This document shows positions 8,034 to 18,632 of a DNA stretch of 64,000 nt, one piece after another (positions within the stretch are counted from its first letter, which is position 1; each line of letters begins with the position of its first letter). The translations under genes were made by a program, and so were the position numbers. The notes beneath the pieces are model-generated. The model worked only from the letters and a program-made list of their open reading frames with translations. It made no database searches and had not been told where the DNA came from. This DNA is from Thalassotalea sp. HSM 43 (GTDB taxonomy: Bacteria; Pseudomonadota; Gammaproteobacteria; Enterobacterales; Alteromonadaceae): assembly GCF_004752005.1 (NCBI RefSeq), contig NZ_CP038493.1, positions 1,822,302-1,886,301 on the forward strand, read 5' to 3'.

Positions 8034-8348
8034 ATGATAGTTGCCAAACTCACCCAATCATTACAAGCAAAGAAACAAGAGTTAAGTATTCGCTTAGCTG
8101 CCATAGAAGCTGACTTTAAAAAAGGTCGTAGCCAAGACTTTGCCGAGCAGTGTACCGAATCGGAAAACGATGAAGTCCTCGATGAGATTCATCAACAAAC
8201 CCAATTAGAACTGCAGAAAATAGAACAAACACTGCTGATGTTGCAAACCGAACAATACGGTATCTGTAGCAACTGCGGTAAAGCCATTGATGAACGCCGT
8301 TTGGAAGCCCTTCCATACGCGAAAACCTGTATCGATTGCGCTAAATAA
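8034..8348 (+). CDS. TraR/DksA-type C4 zinc-finger protein
   Basis: A 104-residue DksA-like protein. Seen: an N-terminal helical hairpin rich in Glu/Gln with acidic residues, then a C-terminal finger with CSNCGKAIDERRLEALPYA and a second CIDCAK pair, the four-cysteine zinc site of the family. The ATG at 8034 is chosen because AAGGAGA lies 6-12 bases upstream; the longer frame from 7938 runs through sequence with no family likeness. Known: family members bind the RNA polymerase secondary channel. It is shorter than DksA (about 150), so it is more like the YbiI/phage TraR type. A YdcH-like gene follows after 26 bases. Confidence 0.9.
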   Translation: MIVAKLTQSLQAKKQELSIRLAAIEADFKKGRSQDFAEQCTESENDEVLDEIHQQTQLELQKIEQTLLMLQTEQYGICSNCGKAIDERRLEALPYAKTCIDCAK

Positions 8349-8374
8349 TTTTATTAACTTTAGGAAGACATATT

Positions 8375-8629
8375 ATGTTTATTGAAAAGCACGACTTACA
8401 CCACGAATTTCCAGAGTTTAAAGATGAAATCCGTACCTTAAAAATGACGGACAATCACTTTGCCCGTCTATTTAAAGAATATCATGACTTAGATCACGAA
8501 GTTATTCGCATTGAAGAAGGTGTCGAAAACACGGCCGATGAATACTTGGAAGGTTTAAAGAAAAAACGTTTACAACACAAAGACATGTTGTTCGCCATCA
8601 TCAAAAAATATCAAGCCTCAAAAGCATAA
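8375..8629 (+). CDS. YdcH family protein (DUF465)
   Basis: An 84-residue all-helical protein of the DUF465/YdcH family. Seen: HDLHHEFPEFKDEIRTLK, DNHFARLFKEYHDLDHEVIRIEEGVE and a basic C-terminal KKKRLQHKDMLFAI segment, the usual YdcH pattern. AGGAAG precedes the ATG. It follows the DksA-like gene by 26 bases and probably shares its transcript. No biochemical role is established for the family as far as I know. Confidence 0.9.
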   Translation: MFIEKHDLHHEFPEFKDEIRTLKMTDNHFARLFKEYHDLDHEVIRIEEGVENTADEYLEGLKKKRLQHKDMLFAIIKKYQASKA

Positions 8630-8672
8630 CGCTCGATTTGCCACGGGGTTGGCAAAGCTTTAGGCAACACCG

Positions 8673-8740
8673 CAAAGGCAAAAACACAAAGGCAAAAACA
8701 CAAAGGCAAAAACACAAAGGCACAAACACAAAGGCACATT
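8673..8740. repeat. 14-bp tandem repeat between ydcH-like and EamA genes
   Basis: Three exact units CAAAGGCAAAAACA (8673-8686, 8687-8700, 8701-8714), one variant CAAAGGCACAAACA (8715-8728) and a partial fifth unit. The last unit forms a stem, CAAAGGCAC with GTGCCTTTG (about 8729-8751, loop ATTAA). That stem overlaps the final codons and stop of the minus-strand EamA gene. It may serve as a transcription end point, but no clear T-run follows. Confidence 0.85.
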
Positions 8741-9590
8741 AAGTGCCTTTGTTCATTTTATCCGCCAGCCACAGGGCAGTCACCAGTAAACCACTACCAA
8801 TTAGCAAGCGCAGCCAATCGGCACTTTCGCCAAAAATCAGCACCGCAAACAGCACCGCTAAAGGCACATAACCATTGTTCATAATGGCAAGCTGTAATGC
8901 CGATACACGGCTAGCGCCTTTGTTCCAACAGTAAAACCCGATACCTGAAGCGATGACACCAAGATAAACCAGCACCATAAATTGGCGATTAGATATACTA
9001 ACAAGGGCAAAGTCGACGGTTAGCAAAGTGGCGATAACGGTTAATAGTGCGCCGCCTAAATACATCCAAAACATGTTGCGGGCATGGCCTTCATCACTGG
9101 CGATATAGCGATAGGCAACTTGGCCTAAAGCAAAAGCGACGTTAGCAAGCTGCAAATACAAAAAGCCAGTCAAGTATTGACCTTGCTCAGGGGTACGAAA
9201 AACAATGACCGCGGCCGCACAAATCGACAACAACACCGGCCACAGCAACTTCGCCTGCCAGCGGCGATGCCAAATGCTGTCGATTAAAATGACGTATAAC
9301 GGCGTAAAAATGGTAAATACCGCAACTAAGTAGCCTGGTAAGTATTGATAGGATTGAATATAGGCAAGATACATCACGCCAAATTGAATTGCGCCTAAAG
9401 CGATGAGTTGGCTGGCTTTGCGCAACGACAGATTGGTTGCTTGCGTAAACCATAGCAAAGGTAAGAAAACCAAGGCACACAACGACAACCGTATTGCCGC
9501 AACCAATTGCGAATCAATACCGGTCAATTCGCCTTTAATTAAGCCAAAAGAGAACGCCCATAAGGCACTAACAAAAATAAGATACTTCAT
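8739..9590 (-). CDS. EamA/DMT family transporter
   Basis: A 283-residue inner-membrane protein with ten predicted helices in two EamA repeats. Seen: the opening MKYLIFVSALWAFSF, an internal second repeat starting near GFLYLQLANVAFALGQ, and the C-terminal segment GESADWLRLLIGSGLLV. The start at 9590 is preferred over the longer frame from 9689 because the first membrane helix begins there and the extra 33 residues are not transporter-like. Known: the superfamily exports metabolites such as amino acids; the substrate here is unknown. It stands alone, divergent from yhgN. Confidence 0.85.
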   Translation of the reverse strand: MKYLIFVSALWAFSFGLIKGELTGIDSQLVAAIRLSLCALVFLPLLWFTQATNLSLRKASQLIALGAIQFGVMYLAYIQSYQYLPGYLVAVFTIFTPLYVILIDSIWHRRWQAKLLWPVLLSICAAAVIVFRTPEQGQYLTGFLYLQLANVAFALGQVAYRYIASDEGHARNMFWMYLGGALLTVIATLLTVDFALVSISNRQFMVLVYLGVIASGIGFYCWNKGASRVSALQLAIMNNGYVPLAVLFAVLIFGESADWLRLLIGSGLLVTALWLADKMNKGT

Positions 9591-9782
9591 ACTAACTTTT
9601 ATAATTTCTTTATATATGGCATATACTTGCCAATTAACAGCATAGCTATGCAAGGGCAATATATCTCGCCGGTTTGCAAATGATAACATTGGTGCAATTA
9701 GTCACCTAGAACTTTGAATTTGCCATCATAGATCTGATAAAGTTGCCCTTAACTAACCCCCGACAACAACTAGGTCATCACT

Positions 9783-10367
9783 ATGGAAATGTTAACCGCC
9801 GCAGTCACCTTATTTTTAATTATGGATCCATTAGGTAATCTACCTATTTTTATATCCGTATTAAAAGGCATCGACAGTAAGCGTCAACGTATCATTCTCA
9901 TTCGTGAGCTGATCATAGCCCTTGGCATCATGTTATTGTTTCTGTTCGCTGGGCAAAAGATTCTCGACTTTTTACACTTACGCCAAGAGTCGGTATCCAT
10001 TGCCGGCGGTATCATACTGTTTCTTATTGCCATAAAAATGATTTTTCCATCGCATGGCTCAATCAGCGGTTTACCTGAGGGCGAGGAACCCTTCCTCGTG
10101 CCATTGGCTGTACCTATGATGGCCGGTCCATCGATATTAGCGGCATTAATTTTAATGGCTAACCAAGATCCAAACCGTATGACCGATTGGGCTTTGGCAC
10201 TGATTATTGCCTGGTCTGCCAGTGCGGTTATTTTATTCTTCTCATCGGCTTTCCAACGAATTTTAGGTAATCGTGGTTTAACCGCTATGGAGCGCTTAAT
10301 GGGTATGATTCTAGTGATGATTGCGGTGCAAATGTTACTTGATGGTATTGCCAATTATCTTGGTTAA
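9783..10367 (+). CDS. yhgN: MarC/YhgN family integral membrane protein
   Basis: A 194-residue protein with six hydrophobic segments. Seen: the opening ..TLFLIMDPLGNLPIF, typical of the MarC family, then RELIIALGIM, PLAVPMMAGPSILAALILM and the final helix MILVMIAVQMLLDGI. Length and motifs fit the YhgN subgroup. The family is annotated as NAAT (neutral amino-acid) transporters, though function in E. coli is not settled. Start ATG at 9783 opens the first helix directly. It is divergent from the EamA gene with a 192-base gap. Confidence 0.88.
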   Translation: MEMLTAAVTLFLIMDPLGNLPIFISVLKGIDSKRQRIILIRELIIALGIMLLFLFAGQKILDFLHLRQESVSIAGGIILFLIAIKMIFPSHGSISGLPEGEEPFLVPLAVPMMAGPSILAALILMANQDPNRMTDWALALIIAWSASAVILFFSSAFQRILGNRGLTAMERLMGMILVMIAVQMLLDGIANYLG

Positions 10368-10445
10368 TAACAAAGCTTTAGAGGTAGGACTTTTTAAACC
10401 TTGATAAACGTGATTAAATAGAAGCAGCGCAAAAACAAAAACAAC

Positions 10446-12539
10446 ATGGCCGAGTCATCTATGAGCAAGTCTGTGATCAACACTGAAATCGAAGAACAAC
10501 TGCAACTATTAGCAGGTGATATCTTTATTCAGCTGGAAGACAAGTTTAACCAATTGGCAACACGAATTGCCGATAACGCCGAGCAGGAAAAGCAGCAAGC
10601 TTTATCTGATCAAAAGCAAAAACTTGATGAAAAGTATCATCTGGTGCACGAGAAGTTAAGTCGCTCTAAGCATGATTCTGTCAATCTAAAATACAGTGAA
10701 ATAGAGCAGCTGAAGAAAAAGCTGTTGCATTCAGATACCCAGTTAAAAAAACTGCAAGAGCACGCGGTTCAAATTGAGACTCATCTAAAAATCAAACTGC
10801 GCGATGAAGAAATTCTCAATGAAGAGTTGCGCTTAACCAAAGAAAACCGCGAACTGCTGCAATCTCAGCTTGATCCGCTGAATAAAGATAATTCCGCGCT
10901 TAATAAAAAATTAGACAAGTTAAATCAAGAGCTTGAAAAACAACAAAAAGCGCAACAACAGCTTAAGGAAGACAGTGATTATCAAATTGCGCAATTAAAA
11001 ACGCAATCCGCCGATGGCCAATCGGATGTTAAAAAGATCACCCAGCAGCAACAGCAACTGAACAAAGAGCTAGAGCAAACAACCGCCAAGCTAAGCAAAG
11101 CTGAAGAGCAAAACCAAGATCTGCAACAGCAACTGAGCGAACAGAAAAGCCAGCATCAACAACAGCTGAAAACCTACGAAAAAGCCTCCGGTTCTAACAC
11201 CACGGTTATTAAGTCACTTGAGATCAAGCTGAACAAAGCACAAGAAGGCGAGCTCAAACTTAAGCAACAAATCAAAGACCTTAATGCTGAATTCAAGAAG
11301 CAAGAACAGCAAAATAAAGAGGCGGCAACAGAGCTCAAGAGCCAGCAAAAACTGCATTCAACGGCGCTGCTTAATTTTGAAAAACAACACGATAAACAGT
11401 TAAAAGAGAAGCAAAAACTAATCGATAGTGCCAATAAGCAACTTGAGAAGAAAGTCGCTGAATTTGATAAGGCATTAGCCGAACAAAGCAAAGATGTGCA
11501 ACAGCAACAACGTCAAATCAAGCAAGCTAGTGACAAACAAGTCACGAGCTTAAACAAACAGCTAGAGACGGAACAACAGTTAACACAACAACTGCAAGGC
11601 GACATTGAAGATCTTAATGAACAACTTAAAGATTTAAAATCTGCGCATCAAGCAGGACTCGATAAATTAATCAGTGACAGCAGCAGCAAAGAAAAAGCGT
11701 TGAAAAATCAACTTAAACAAAGCGAAAAGCAAGTTGAAAAGATTACCACGCAGCTTGATACACTGAATCAATCTTTGAGTGGCGAACAAGCTCAACTTAG
11801 CGAGCTGCAACAGCAACATCAACAACAGTTAGAAAGCCACACGGCAGACTTGCATAAGCAGGTTGAAGCGCTAGAGCAACAATTAGAGCAAAGCGAAAAG
11901 CAGCAAAAATCTACTTGGGTACAAAACAACGCCCTGACGGACAACCTCGAGCGACAAAAAGAGAAGTTAGCCGAACTGGAAAGCAAGTACGGTAAAGTGA
12001 ACGTGCAACTTAAAGCTGCCCGTGACGCCGCACAAAAAGACAAAAGCTCACTGGAAAGCGACTATAAGCAGCAGTTTAGCGACTTGCATAATCAGTCAAA
12101 CCAAGAACTGAAAAGTGCACAACAGCAAATTAGCGTATTAACCGAAAAACTTGCCGGTGAAAGCAAACGCTTTGAGAGTTTGCAGCAAAAAACCGATGAC
12201 ATTATCGAGATTCTCAATGGTGATAAAAACACCTTGAAACAACAAATTGACGAGCTTAAGAAACTCAATAGCAGTGAGTTATCGCAAGTGAGCAAACTCG
12301 AGCAACAACTCGAAGCTGAGCGCGAAAAAGTATCTGAGTTTGTGCAGAAAAATGCCACATTACGCTCAAGACACGATGCCAATGACGAGCAAATTCGCAG
12401 CACCATGAAACAGCTTCGTGATGAAAACAATGAGCTAAAACAGCGCATCAATGATGACGTTGCAGAATTGCAAAATCAGCTAACCGAGTATCGTCTCAAG
12501 TTTGAATATGCACAAAAACAACTTGAGGTTGCTTCCTAG
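10446..12539 (+). CDS. Large coiled-coil protein of unknown function
   Basis: A 697-residue (692 if the second ATG at 10461 is used) hydrophilic protein without signal peptide or membrane helix. Seen: from about residue 30 to the end an almost unbroken heptad pattern rich in Gln, Lys, Glu and Leu, with many Q-rich blocks (QQQQQL, LQQQL). No Walker motif or other catalytic signature, so it is not an SMC/RecN ATPase. The first 40 residues (SVINTEIEEQLQLLAGDIFIQLEDKFNQ, broken here) are the only part that looks globular. No close ribosome site decides the start. It is bounded by a perfect terminator. A structural, cytoskeletal or chromosome-associated role is possible; nothing in the sequence fixes it. 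Confidence 0.8.
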   Translation: MAESSMSKSVINTEIEEQLQLLAGDIFIQLEDKFNQLATRIADNAEQEKQQALSDQKQKLDEKYHLVHEKLSRSKHDSVNLKYSEIEQLKKKLLHSDTQLKKLQEHAVQIETHLKIKLRDEEILNEELRLTKENRELLQSQLDPLNKDNSALNKKLDKLNQELEKQQKAQQQLKEDSDYQIAQLKTQSADGQSDVKKITQQQQQLNKELEQTTAKLSKAEEQNQDLQQQLSEQKSQHQQQLKTYEKASGSNTTVIKSLEIKLNKAQEGELKLKQQIKDLNAEFKKQEQQNKEAATELKSQQKLHSTALLNFEKQHDKQLKEKQKLIDSANKQLEKKVAEFDKALAEQSKDVQQQQRQIKQASDKQVTSLNKQLETEQQLTQQLQGDIEDLNEQLKDLKSAHQAGLDKLISDSSSKEKALKNQLKQSEKQVEKITTQLDTLNQSLSGEQAQLSELQQQHQQQLESHTADLHKQVEALEQQLEQSEKQQKSTWVQNNALTDNLERQKEKLAELESKYGKVNVQLKAARDAAQKDKSSLESDYKQQFSDLHNQSNQELKSAQQQISVLTEKLAGESKRFESLQQKTDDIIEILNGDKNTLKQQIDELKKLNSSELSQVSKLEQQLEAEREKVSEFVQKNATLRSRHDANDEQIRSTMKQLRDENNELKQRINDDVAELQNQLTEYRLKFEYAQKQLEVAS

Positions 12540-12579
12540 GCAACATTCTCGGTGCACAGACTGCTGGTTAATCTCCTTT

Positions 12580-12612
12580 AAAATTGCGCTATAATGAGCG
12601 CAATTTTCTTTT
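12580..12612 (+). terminator. Terminator after the coiled-coil gene
   Basis: Perfect 10-bp arms AAAATTGCGC (12580-12589) and GCGCAATTTT (12598-12607) with loop TATAATGA, followed by CTTTT. It lies 40 bases after the stop codon and 14 bases before the next gene's TTG. Confidence 0.8.
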
Positions 12613-12625
12613 ATGAGCATTTATT

Positions 12626-13219
12626 TTGGCTAAACCTCTCCCGTTAAAGAGTTTGTCTTTATGGCAACACACTGCATTTGCCTGTGCATTATTGGAACGC
12701 ATGCTACCGAACTATCAAATGTTTAGTGAAGCAGCGGACTTTGGTGACATCAATGTTTTGCGCAATCAACTTAACCTAGTTTGGCAACGACTGGAGCAAG
12801 GCAAGATAAAAATTAACTATGACGCGCAATTGGAAAAGCTAGAAGAGGTGATTCCCGATGTCGATAACTTCGACTTTTTTGGCGTCTACCCAGCACTTGA
12901 TGCGTGTATGGCGTTAGGCTCTTTATTGCAGGGCATTCAAGAAAACGAAGCGACCACCATCGCCAATGTCGCCATGCTATCTACCGGCAGCGTCAGCTAT
13001 TATCTAGAGATTTTGCTTGCATCCGAGTTTGAGCAACAAGATCAAATCGTTATCAATCAACAAGATATTGATCAGCACCCGCTTATGCAGTGGGAGCAGG
13101 AAACACATCAAGAATTGATCGATTTGTTGGCGAAAAGCAAAGAAAATCAACAAACATGCCTGCATCTTAAAAAGCTCGTTACTGAGCAACGACTTTCCAA
13201 CCTTGGTATTGAATATTAA
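12626..13219 (+). CDS. yjaG: YjaG family protein (DUF416)
   Basis: A 197-residue cytoplasmic protein that follows E. coli YjaG from end to end. Seen: SLWQHTAFACALLERMLPNY near the N-terminus, then NFDFFGVYPALDACMALGSLL in the middle and a helical acidic C-terminus. No ATG exists in frame before the conserved core; TTG at 12626 gives the right N-terminus. The family has a structure but no established function that I know of. It lies between two terminator-bounded genes and appears monocistronic. Confidence 0.88.
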   Translation: MAKPLPLKSLSLWQHTAFACALLERMLPNYQMFSEAADFGDINVLRNQLNLVWQRLEQGKIKINYDAQLEKLEEVIPDVDNFDFFGVYPALDACMALGSLLQGIQENEATTIANVAMLSTGSVSYYLEILLASEFEQQDQIVINQQDIDQHPLMQWEQETHQELIDLLAKSKENQQTCLHLKKLVTEQRLSNLGIEY

Positions 13220-13290
13220 ATACTGATCGACACTGCTGCAGACTGAAAAATTTTAGCTATGCTTACTTTATACACAGGAGGAGGATAGCC

Positions 13291-13506
13291 ATGTCTGAAC
13301 ATCATACTTACAAAAAACTGGAAATTGTCGGCTCTTCACCAACATCAATCGAAGAAGCCATTGAAAACGCTATTGATGAGTGCTCGAAGACCGTCTCAAA
13401 TATGAATTGGTTCGAGGTTGTTGAAACCAGAGGTCATATTATTGATGGTAAAGTTGCCCATTATCAGGTCACCCTGAAAATTGGCTTTCGTCTTAGGTAC
13501 AGTTAA
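13291..13506 (+). CDS. Dodecin family flavin-binding protein
   Basis: A 71-residue dodecin. Seen: YKKLEIVGSSPTSIEEAIENAI with the conserved Ser-Pro-x-S loop, then NWFEVVETRGHIIDGKVAHYQVTLKIGFRL, where the Trp-Phe-Glu-Val segment includes the aromatic residue that stacks on flavin. Known: twelve copies form a hollow sphere that stores riboflavin, FMN or FAD. The ribosome site AGGAGGAGGAT (13276-13286) is unusually strong. Its last 14 bases overlap the convergent end of rsmD. Confidence 0.93.
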   Translation: MSEHHTYKKLEIVGSSPTSIEEAIENAIDECSKTVSNMNWFEVVETRGHIIDGKVAHYQVTLKIGFRLRYS

Positions 13507-14086
13507 GCCGATATAACCGATAACTTACCTGGCCAGCGTTTTTGTCTTTTACAAGGTGCCAGCTTTGTGGCACCTCTAGGGTAGTTTGTTCGCTTTCAAC
13601 TTCGACATAGACCAACGCCTGGTCTGCTAATAAATCAGCCTGCTGCAATGTGTCTATGGTGCGCTGTGCTAAGCCTTTTCGAAACGGCGGATCTATAAAC
13701 ACCAATTCATACTTTTGTGCTAAGGCCGGTAATATGCTCAGGCAATCGCCCTGATGAACCTTAGCATTATTCGCTTTAAGCAAATTTATATTGGTTTTTA
13801 ATTGCTGGCCTGCGGCTTTATCCATTTCAATAAAATCCACCGAACGAGCCCCCCGAGACAAGGCTTCAAAGCCAAGACTGCCTGAACCGGCATAACAATC
13901 TAGACATATGGCATCGCGCACATCCATCATTAGCCAATTAAACAAGGTTTCTTTGACTCTGTCCGTGGTTGGTCTCAGGCCGTCACTGTTTAGCACGGCA
14001 AGTTTACGACCACGGTGCATTCCGGCGATGATTCTTACTTGGCCACTGACTTGTTTGTTATTGGCGGGATTACGTTTTTTTGCCAT
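13493..14086 (-). CDS. rsmD: 16S rRNA (guanine966-N2)-methyltransferase RsmD
   Basis: A 197-residue SAM-dependent methyltransferase that modifies G966 of 16S rRNA during 30S assembly. Seen: QVRIIAG.HRGRKL near the start, RPTTDRVKETLFNWL, the SAM loop DCYAGSGSLGFEALSRGA and the catalytic FIDPPF (DPPF type). The start at 14086 (MAKKRNP) is preferred over the frame from 14185: the basic tail is typical, and the longer frame adds unrelated residues. It is divergent from ftsY, an order kept in many gammaproteobacteria, and convergent with the dodecin gene. Confidence 0.95.
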   Translation of the reverse strand: MAKKRNPANNKQVSGQVRIIAGMHRGRKLAVLNSDGLRPTTDRVKETLFNWLMMDVRDAICLDCYAGSGSLGFEALSRGARSVDFIEMDKAAGQQLKTNINLLKANNAKVHQGDCLSILPALAQKYELVFIDPPFRKGLAQRTIDTLQQADLLADQALVYVEVESEQTTLEVPQSWHLVKDKNAGQVSYRLYRLNCT

Positions 14087-14273
14087 TTGCTTGCTAAAAT
14101 TCCTTGGATATTCACATTTCGGCGGTTTTTCCAACGCTACGATGATGATATTATAAGCGCTATTTGAAAATCCAAGGCATATCATATCAACTCACGTTGC
14201 AAATTGCTCGCACCGAACAGCGTATTCGAGCGGTTATGATAATCCCCTAACACGGCAGAGTAAGATTCAAACT

Positions 14274-15692
<1,419 letters not shown>

Positions 15693-15748
15693 TAAGTTGG
15701 GGTGATACGCCCCAATTTTAATTAACTAATAATAATAAAAAATCCATT

Positions 15749-16441
15749 ATGATCCGTTTTAAAGCTGTTAACAAAACCTATCCAGGTGGATTTAATGCAC
15801 TGAAAAATATAAATTTTTCCTTAGAAAAAGGAGAGATGGCGTTTCTTACCGGTCACTCAGGTGCGGGTAAGAGTACGCTGTTGAAGCTTATCAGTGTCAT
15901 GGAAAAGCCAACCTCTGGTCAGGTGATGATCAACAATACTGATGTCTCTAACATCAGCTATCGCCAAATCCCATATATGCGCCGCAACATAGGGATGATT
16001 TTTCAAAATCATAACCTGTTAATGGACCGCACTGTGTTTGACAATATTGCCTTGCCATTGGTGATTGAAAACGAAAGCCTTGGTGAAATCAAAAAGCGCG
16101 TTATGGCTGCTCTTGATAAGGTTGGCTTGACCGCCAAAGCCAAATGTTACCCGCATATGCTCTCTGGTGGTGAACAACAACGGGTCGGCATTGCGCGGGC
16201 GATTGTCAACAAGCCTCCTATTATTCTTGCCGATGAGCCAACCGGTAACCTTGATCCAAAACTGTCATTGGATATCCTCAAATTATTTGAAGATTTCAAT
16301 TCAGTGGGTGTTAGCGTGTTAATCGCAACCCATGATCTGGGTTTAATTGCACGCATGAAATATCGTACCTTAACGCTAAAAGATGGCCGCATGATCACCG
16401 ACGGATTAAGCCAAAGTGAAGAGGAGTTTGTTGATGAATAA
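15749..16441 (+). CDS. ftsE: Cell division ATP-binding protein FtsE
   Basis: A 230-residue ABC ATPase that works with FtsX at the divisome to control peptidoglycan hydrolases. Seen: Walker A GHSGAGKSTLLKL (about 36-48), Q-loop region MIFQNHNLL, signature LSGGEQQRVGIARA and Walker B IILADEPTGNLDP, then the H-loop ATHD. It follows ftsY by 56 bases, and its last 8 bases overlap ftsX, so FtsE and FtsX are translationally coupled. Confidence 0.97.
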   Translation: MIRFKAVNKTYPGGFNALKNINFSLEKGEMAFLTGHSGAGKSTLLKLISVMEKPTSGQVMINNTDVSNISYRQIPYMRRNIGMIFQNHNLLMDRTVFDNIALPLVIENESLGEIKKRVMAALDKVGLTAKAKCYPHMLSGGEQQRVGIARAIVNKPPIILADEPTGNLDPKLSLDILKLFEDFNSVGVSVLIATHDLGLIARMKYRTLTLKDGRMITDGLSQSEEEFVDE

Positions 16442-17408
16442 AGACAATAACACTTTTCGCAAACGCTCGGCGTTTTCATTCAACAGCTTGATTATGTTGC
16501 CAGTGCGTCATTTGCAACAAGCGACCGGCAGTTTAGGCGCTCTGTGGCGTACGCCGATGGCATCGATCATGACCATATTGGTATTGGGCATCAGTTTAAC
16601 TTTGCCGGCTACCTTGCACTTATTTACCAAAAACGCCCAACAAGTGAGCACCAATTGGGAGTCTGCGGCGCAAATCAGTGTTTTTCTGAAACTAAACACC
16701 AACGACAAAAGCGCACAAAACGTAGTCAATCGTATTCGCCTCTATCCTGAAGTCGATAAGGTAAAATACATCAGTGCAGAGCAAGGGTTGGCAGAATTTA
16801 AAGCCTTGTCAGGGTTTGGCAAAGCCTTGACCTACCTTGATGAAAACCCACTACCGGCAACCATATTAGTGACGCCAAATGAGCGTTACAGCCAACCTAA
16901 TGCCGCCAAAGCGTTGTTGGAAAAGATCGAAAAAGAACGCGAAGTCGCCCAAGGCAAATTGGATTTAGAATGGCTAACGCGTCTTGAGGCGATCATGTCA
17001 CTGGTACAAGATATCGTCACCTCATTAGCGATATTATTAAGCCTATCAGTCGTGCTGATCATAGGTAACACCATACGCTTGGCGATCCTCAATCAACGCA
17101 GTGCTATTGCTGTGATGAAAATGGTTGGTGCAACCGACGCCTTTATTCAACGACCGTTTATGTACACCGGTTTTTGGTATGGCGTGTTTGGTGGTTTACT
17201 GGCCGCGCTCACCGTAGCTTTGCTAGCAGCTTATTTGGATATCGCGATTATTGAGCTTGCGCAACTGTATGATAGCCAGTTCTCATTACAATCATTAGAT
17301 TTTAGCGAAACCATGACGCTCATCCTAACGGCAATTGTGCTGGGACTGCTCGGCAGCTACATATCTGTACGTCAGCATATTAGAGATATCGAACCAAGCG
17401 CTGAATAA
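16434..17408 (+). CDS. ftsX: Cell division protein FtsX
   Basis: A 324-residue inner-membrane partner of FtsE. Seen: a hydrophilic basic N-terminus, one membrane helix (about 45-65), a periplasmic domain with SVFLKLNTNDKSAQNVV, then three C-terminal helices, the usual FtsX layout. The start at 16434 is chosen over the upstream ATG at 16416: GAGGAG at 16421-16426 is well spaced before 16434, and the ATGAATAA overlap with ftsE is typical. A bidirectional terminator follows after 22 bases and ends the ftsYEX unit. Confidence 0.95.
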   Translation: MNKDNNTFRKRSAFSFNSLIMLPVRHLQQATGSLGALWRTPMASIMTILVLGISLTLPATLHLFTKNAQQVSTNWESAAQISVFLKLNTNDKSAQNVVNRIRLYPEVDKVKYISAEQGLAEFKALSGFGKALTYLDENPLPATILVTPNERYSQPNAAKALLEKIEKEREVAQGKLDLEWLTRLEAIMSLVQDIVTSLAILLSLSVVLIIGNTIRLAILNQRSAIAVMKMVGATDAFIQRPFMYTGFWYGVFGGLLAALTVALLAAYLDIAIIELAQLYDSQFSLQSLDFSETMTLILTAIVLGLLGSYISVRQHIRDIEPSAE

Positions 17409-17430
17409 ACAACATTTAAGCAAATTGATT

Positions 17431-17458
17431 AAAAAAGGCGCTATTTTGCGCCTTTTTT
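17431..17458. terminator. Bidirectional terminator between ftsX and rpoH
   Basis: Arms AAAAAAGGCGC (17431-17441) and GCGCCTTTTTT (17448-17458) are perfectly complementary with a short AT loop. A and T runs form part of both arms. The 215 bases from here to rpoH must therefore carry the rpoH promoter(s), but I cannot assign one with confidence. Confidence 0.9.
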
Positions 17459-17673
17459 ACCTGCTGTAACAAAACCTTAAGAATAAAATTGAACTTGTTT
17501 AAGTTATATTAATCATATAGTTAGGGTAGTAATTCTATTCACCTATTTTTTCGATTAAATAATCCATTTTTTTATATTAGCGATCTCTAGAAAGCTATGC
17601 TAGTATCCAGAGTTCTAGCCAAATTTTTATTGGCTTTGCTTTACAACAAACCTAGATTTTATAAGGGGTACAG

Positions 17674-18543
17674 ATGACTAAGAATGTGCAATCAATGGCC
17701 TTAACTGTTCCACAAAGTGGCAGCATTGAAGCATACGTGCAAATGGCTTACGGCATTCCTATGCTGACAGCTGAGCGCGAACAGGAACTTGCCTCCAGTT
17801 TATATTCAGATAACAACCTAGCTGCAGCACAAGATTTGATCATGTCGCATCTACGTTTCGTTATCCATATTGCCAAAAGCTACTCAGGCTACGGATTACC
17901 TCAAGCGGATCTTATCCAAGAAGGTAACATCGGTCTGATGAAAGCCGTTAAACGATTCAATCCAGAAGTTGGTGTGCGTTTGGTGTCATTTGCTGTGCAT
18001 TGGATCAAAGCTGAAATCCATGAATTTGTTTTGAAAAACTGGCGTATTGTTAAAATTGCCACCACCAAAGCGCAACGCAAATTGTTTTTCAATCTACGTA
18101 AAAACAAAAAACGCCTAGGTTGGTTTAGCCAAGAAGAAGTGAATACCGTTGCCGAAACACTCGGTGTCAGCACCAAAGATGTGTTGGAAATGGAAAACCG
18201 CATGGCGAGCTCGGATCAAGCATTTGATTTGACCGATAACGACGACGATGGCGGTCAAGGTGGTAGCACCTACGCACCAGCTCAGTTTTTACAAGACCAA
18301 TCATCAGATTTGTCTGAGCAAGTTGAATCGGCTAACTGGGATAACCATGTTAACGGCCAACTATTCAATGCCTTGTCAACGTTAGACGAACGCAGTCAAG
18401 ATATCATCAAGACCCGTTGGTTAACTGAGAACAAATCAACCTTGCAAGATTTGGCTGATAAATACCAAATATCTGCTGAACGTGTGCGTCAATTAGAGAA
18501 AAACGCCTTAAACAAGCTTAAGGGCTCTATTACCGATATCTAA
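17674..18543 (+). CDS. rpoH: RNA polymerase heat-shock sigma factor RpoH (sigma-32)
   Basis: A 289-residue group 3 sigma-70 family factor. Seen: the N-terminal [20 protein letters not shown], region 2 with [22 protein letters not shown] and [19 protein letters not shown], the RpoH box [10 protein letters not shown], and region 4 helix-turn-helix ending [19 protein letters not shown] precedes the ATG at 17674. Known: it directs chaperone and protease genes after heat shock. The position behind ftsYEX is conserved in gammaproteobacteria. A terminator lies 60 bases downstream. Confidence 0.97.
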   Translation: MTKNVQSMALTVPQSGSIEAYVQMAYGIPMLTAEREQELASSLYSDNNLAAAQDLIMSHLRFVIHIAKSYSGYGLPQADLIQEGNIGLMKAVKRFNPEVGVRLVSFAVHWIKAEIHEFVLKNWRIVKIATTKAQRKLFFNLRKNKKRLGWFSQEEVNTVAETLGVSTKDVLEMENRMASSDQAFDLTDNDDDGGQGGSTYAPAQFLQDQSSDLSEQVESANWDNHVNGQLFNALSTLDERSQDIIKTRWLTENKSTLQDLADKYQISAERVRQLEKNALNKLKGSITDI

Positions 18544-18606
18544 GCCTCATGGCAGCTATTCCGCATCGAGATAAAAATCACATGTGGATAGATAAGTTTT
18601 TGAAAG

Positions 18607-18632
18607 AACCGGGATTTTCCCGGTTTTTTATT
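18607..18632 (+). terminator. Terminator after rpoH
   Basis: AACCGGG (18607-18613) pairs with CCCGGTT (18619-18625), followed by TTTTTATT. It separates rpoH from the c-di-GMP gene. The remaining 190 bases before that gene show no further structure that I can name. Confidence 0.85.

Noticed and set aside
12590-12595. TATAAT as promoter for the yjaG-like gene
   Set aside because: It is the loop of a perfect terminator stem and has no suitable -35 at 16-18 bases.
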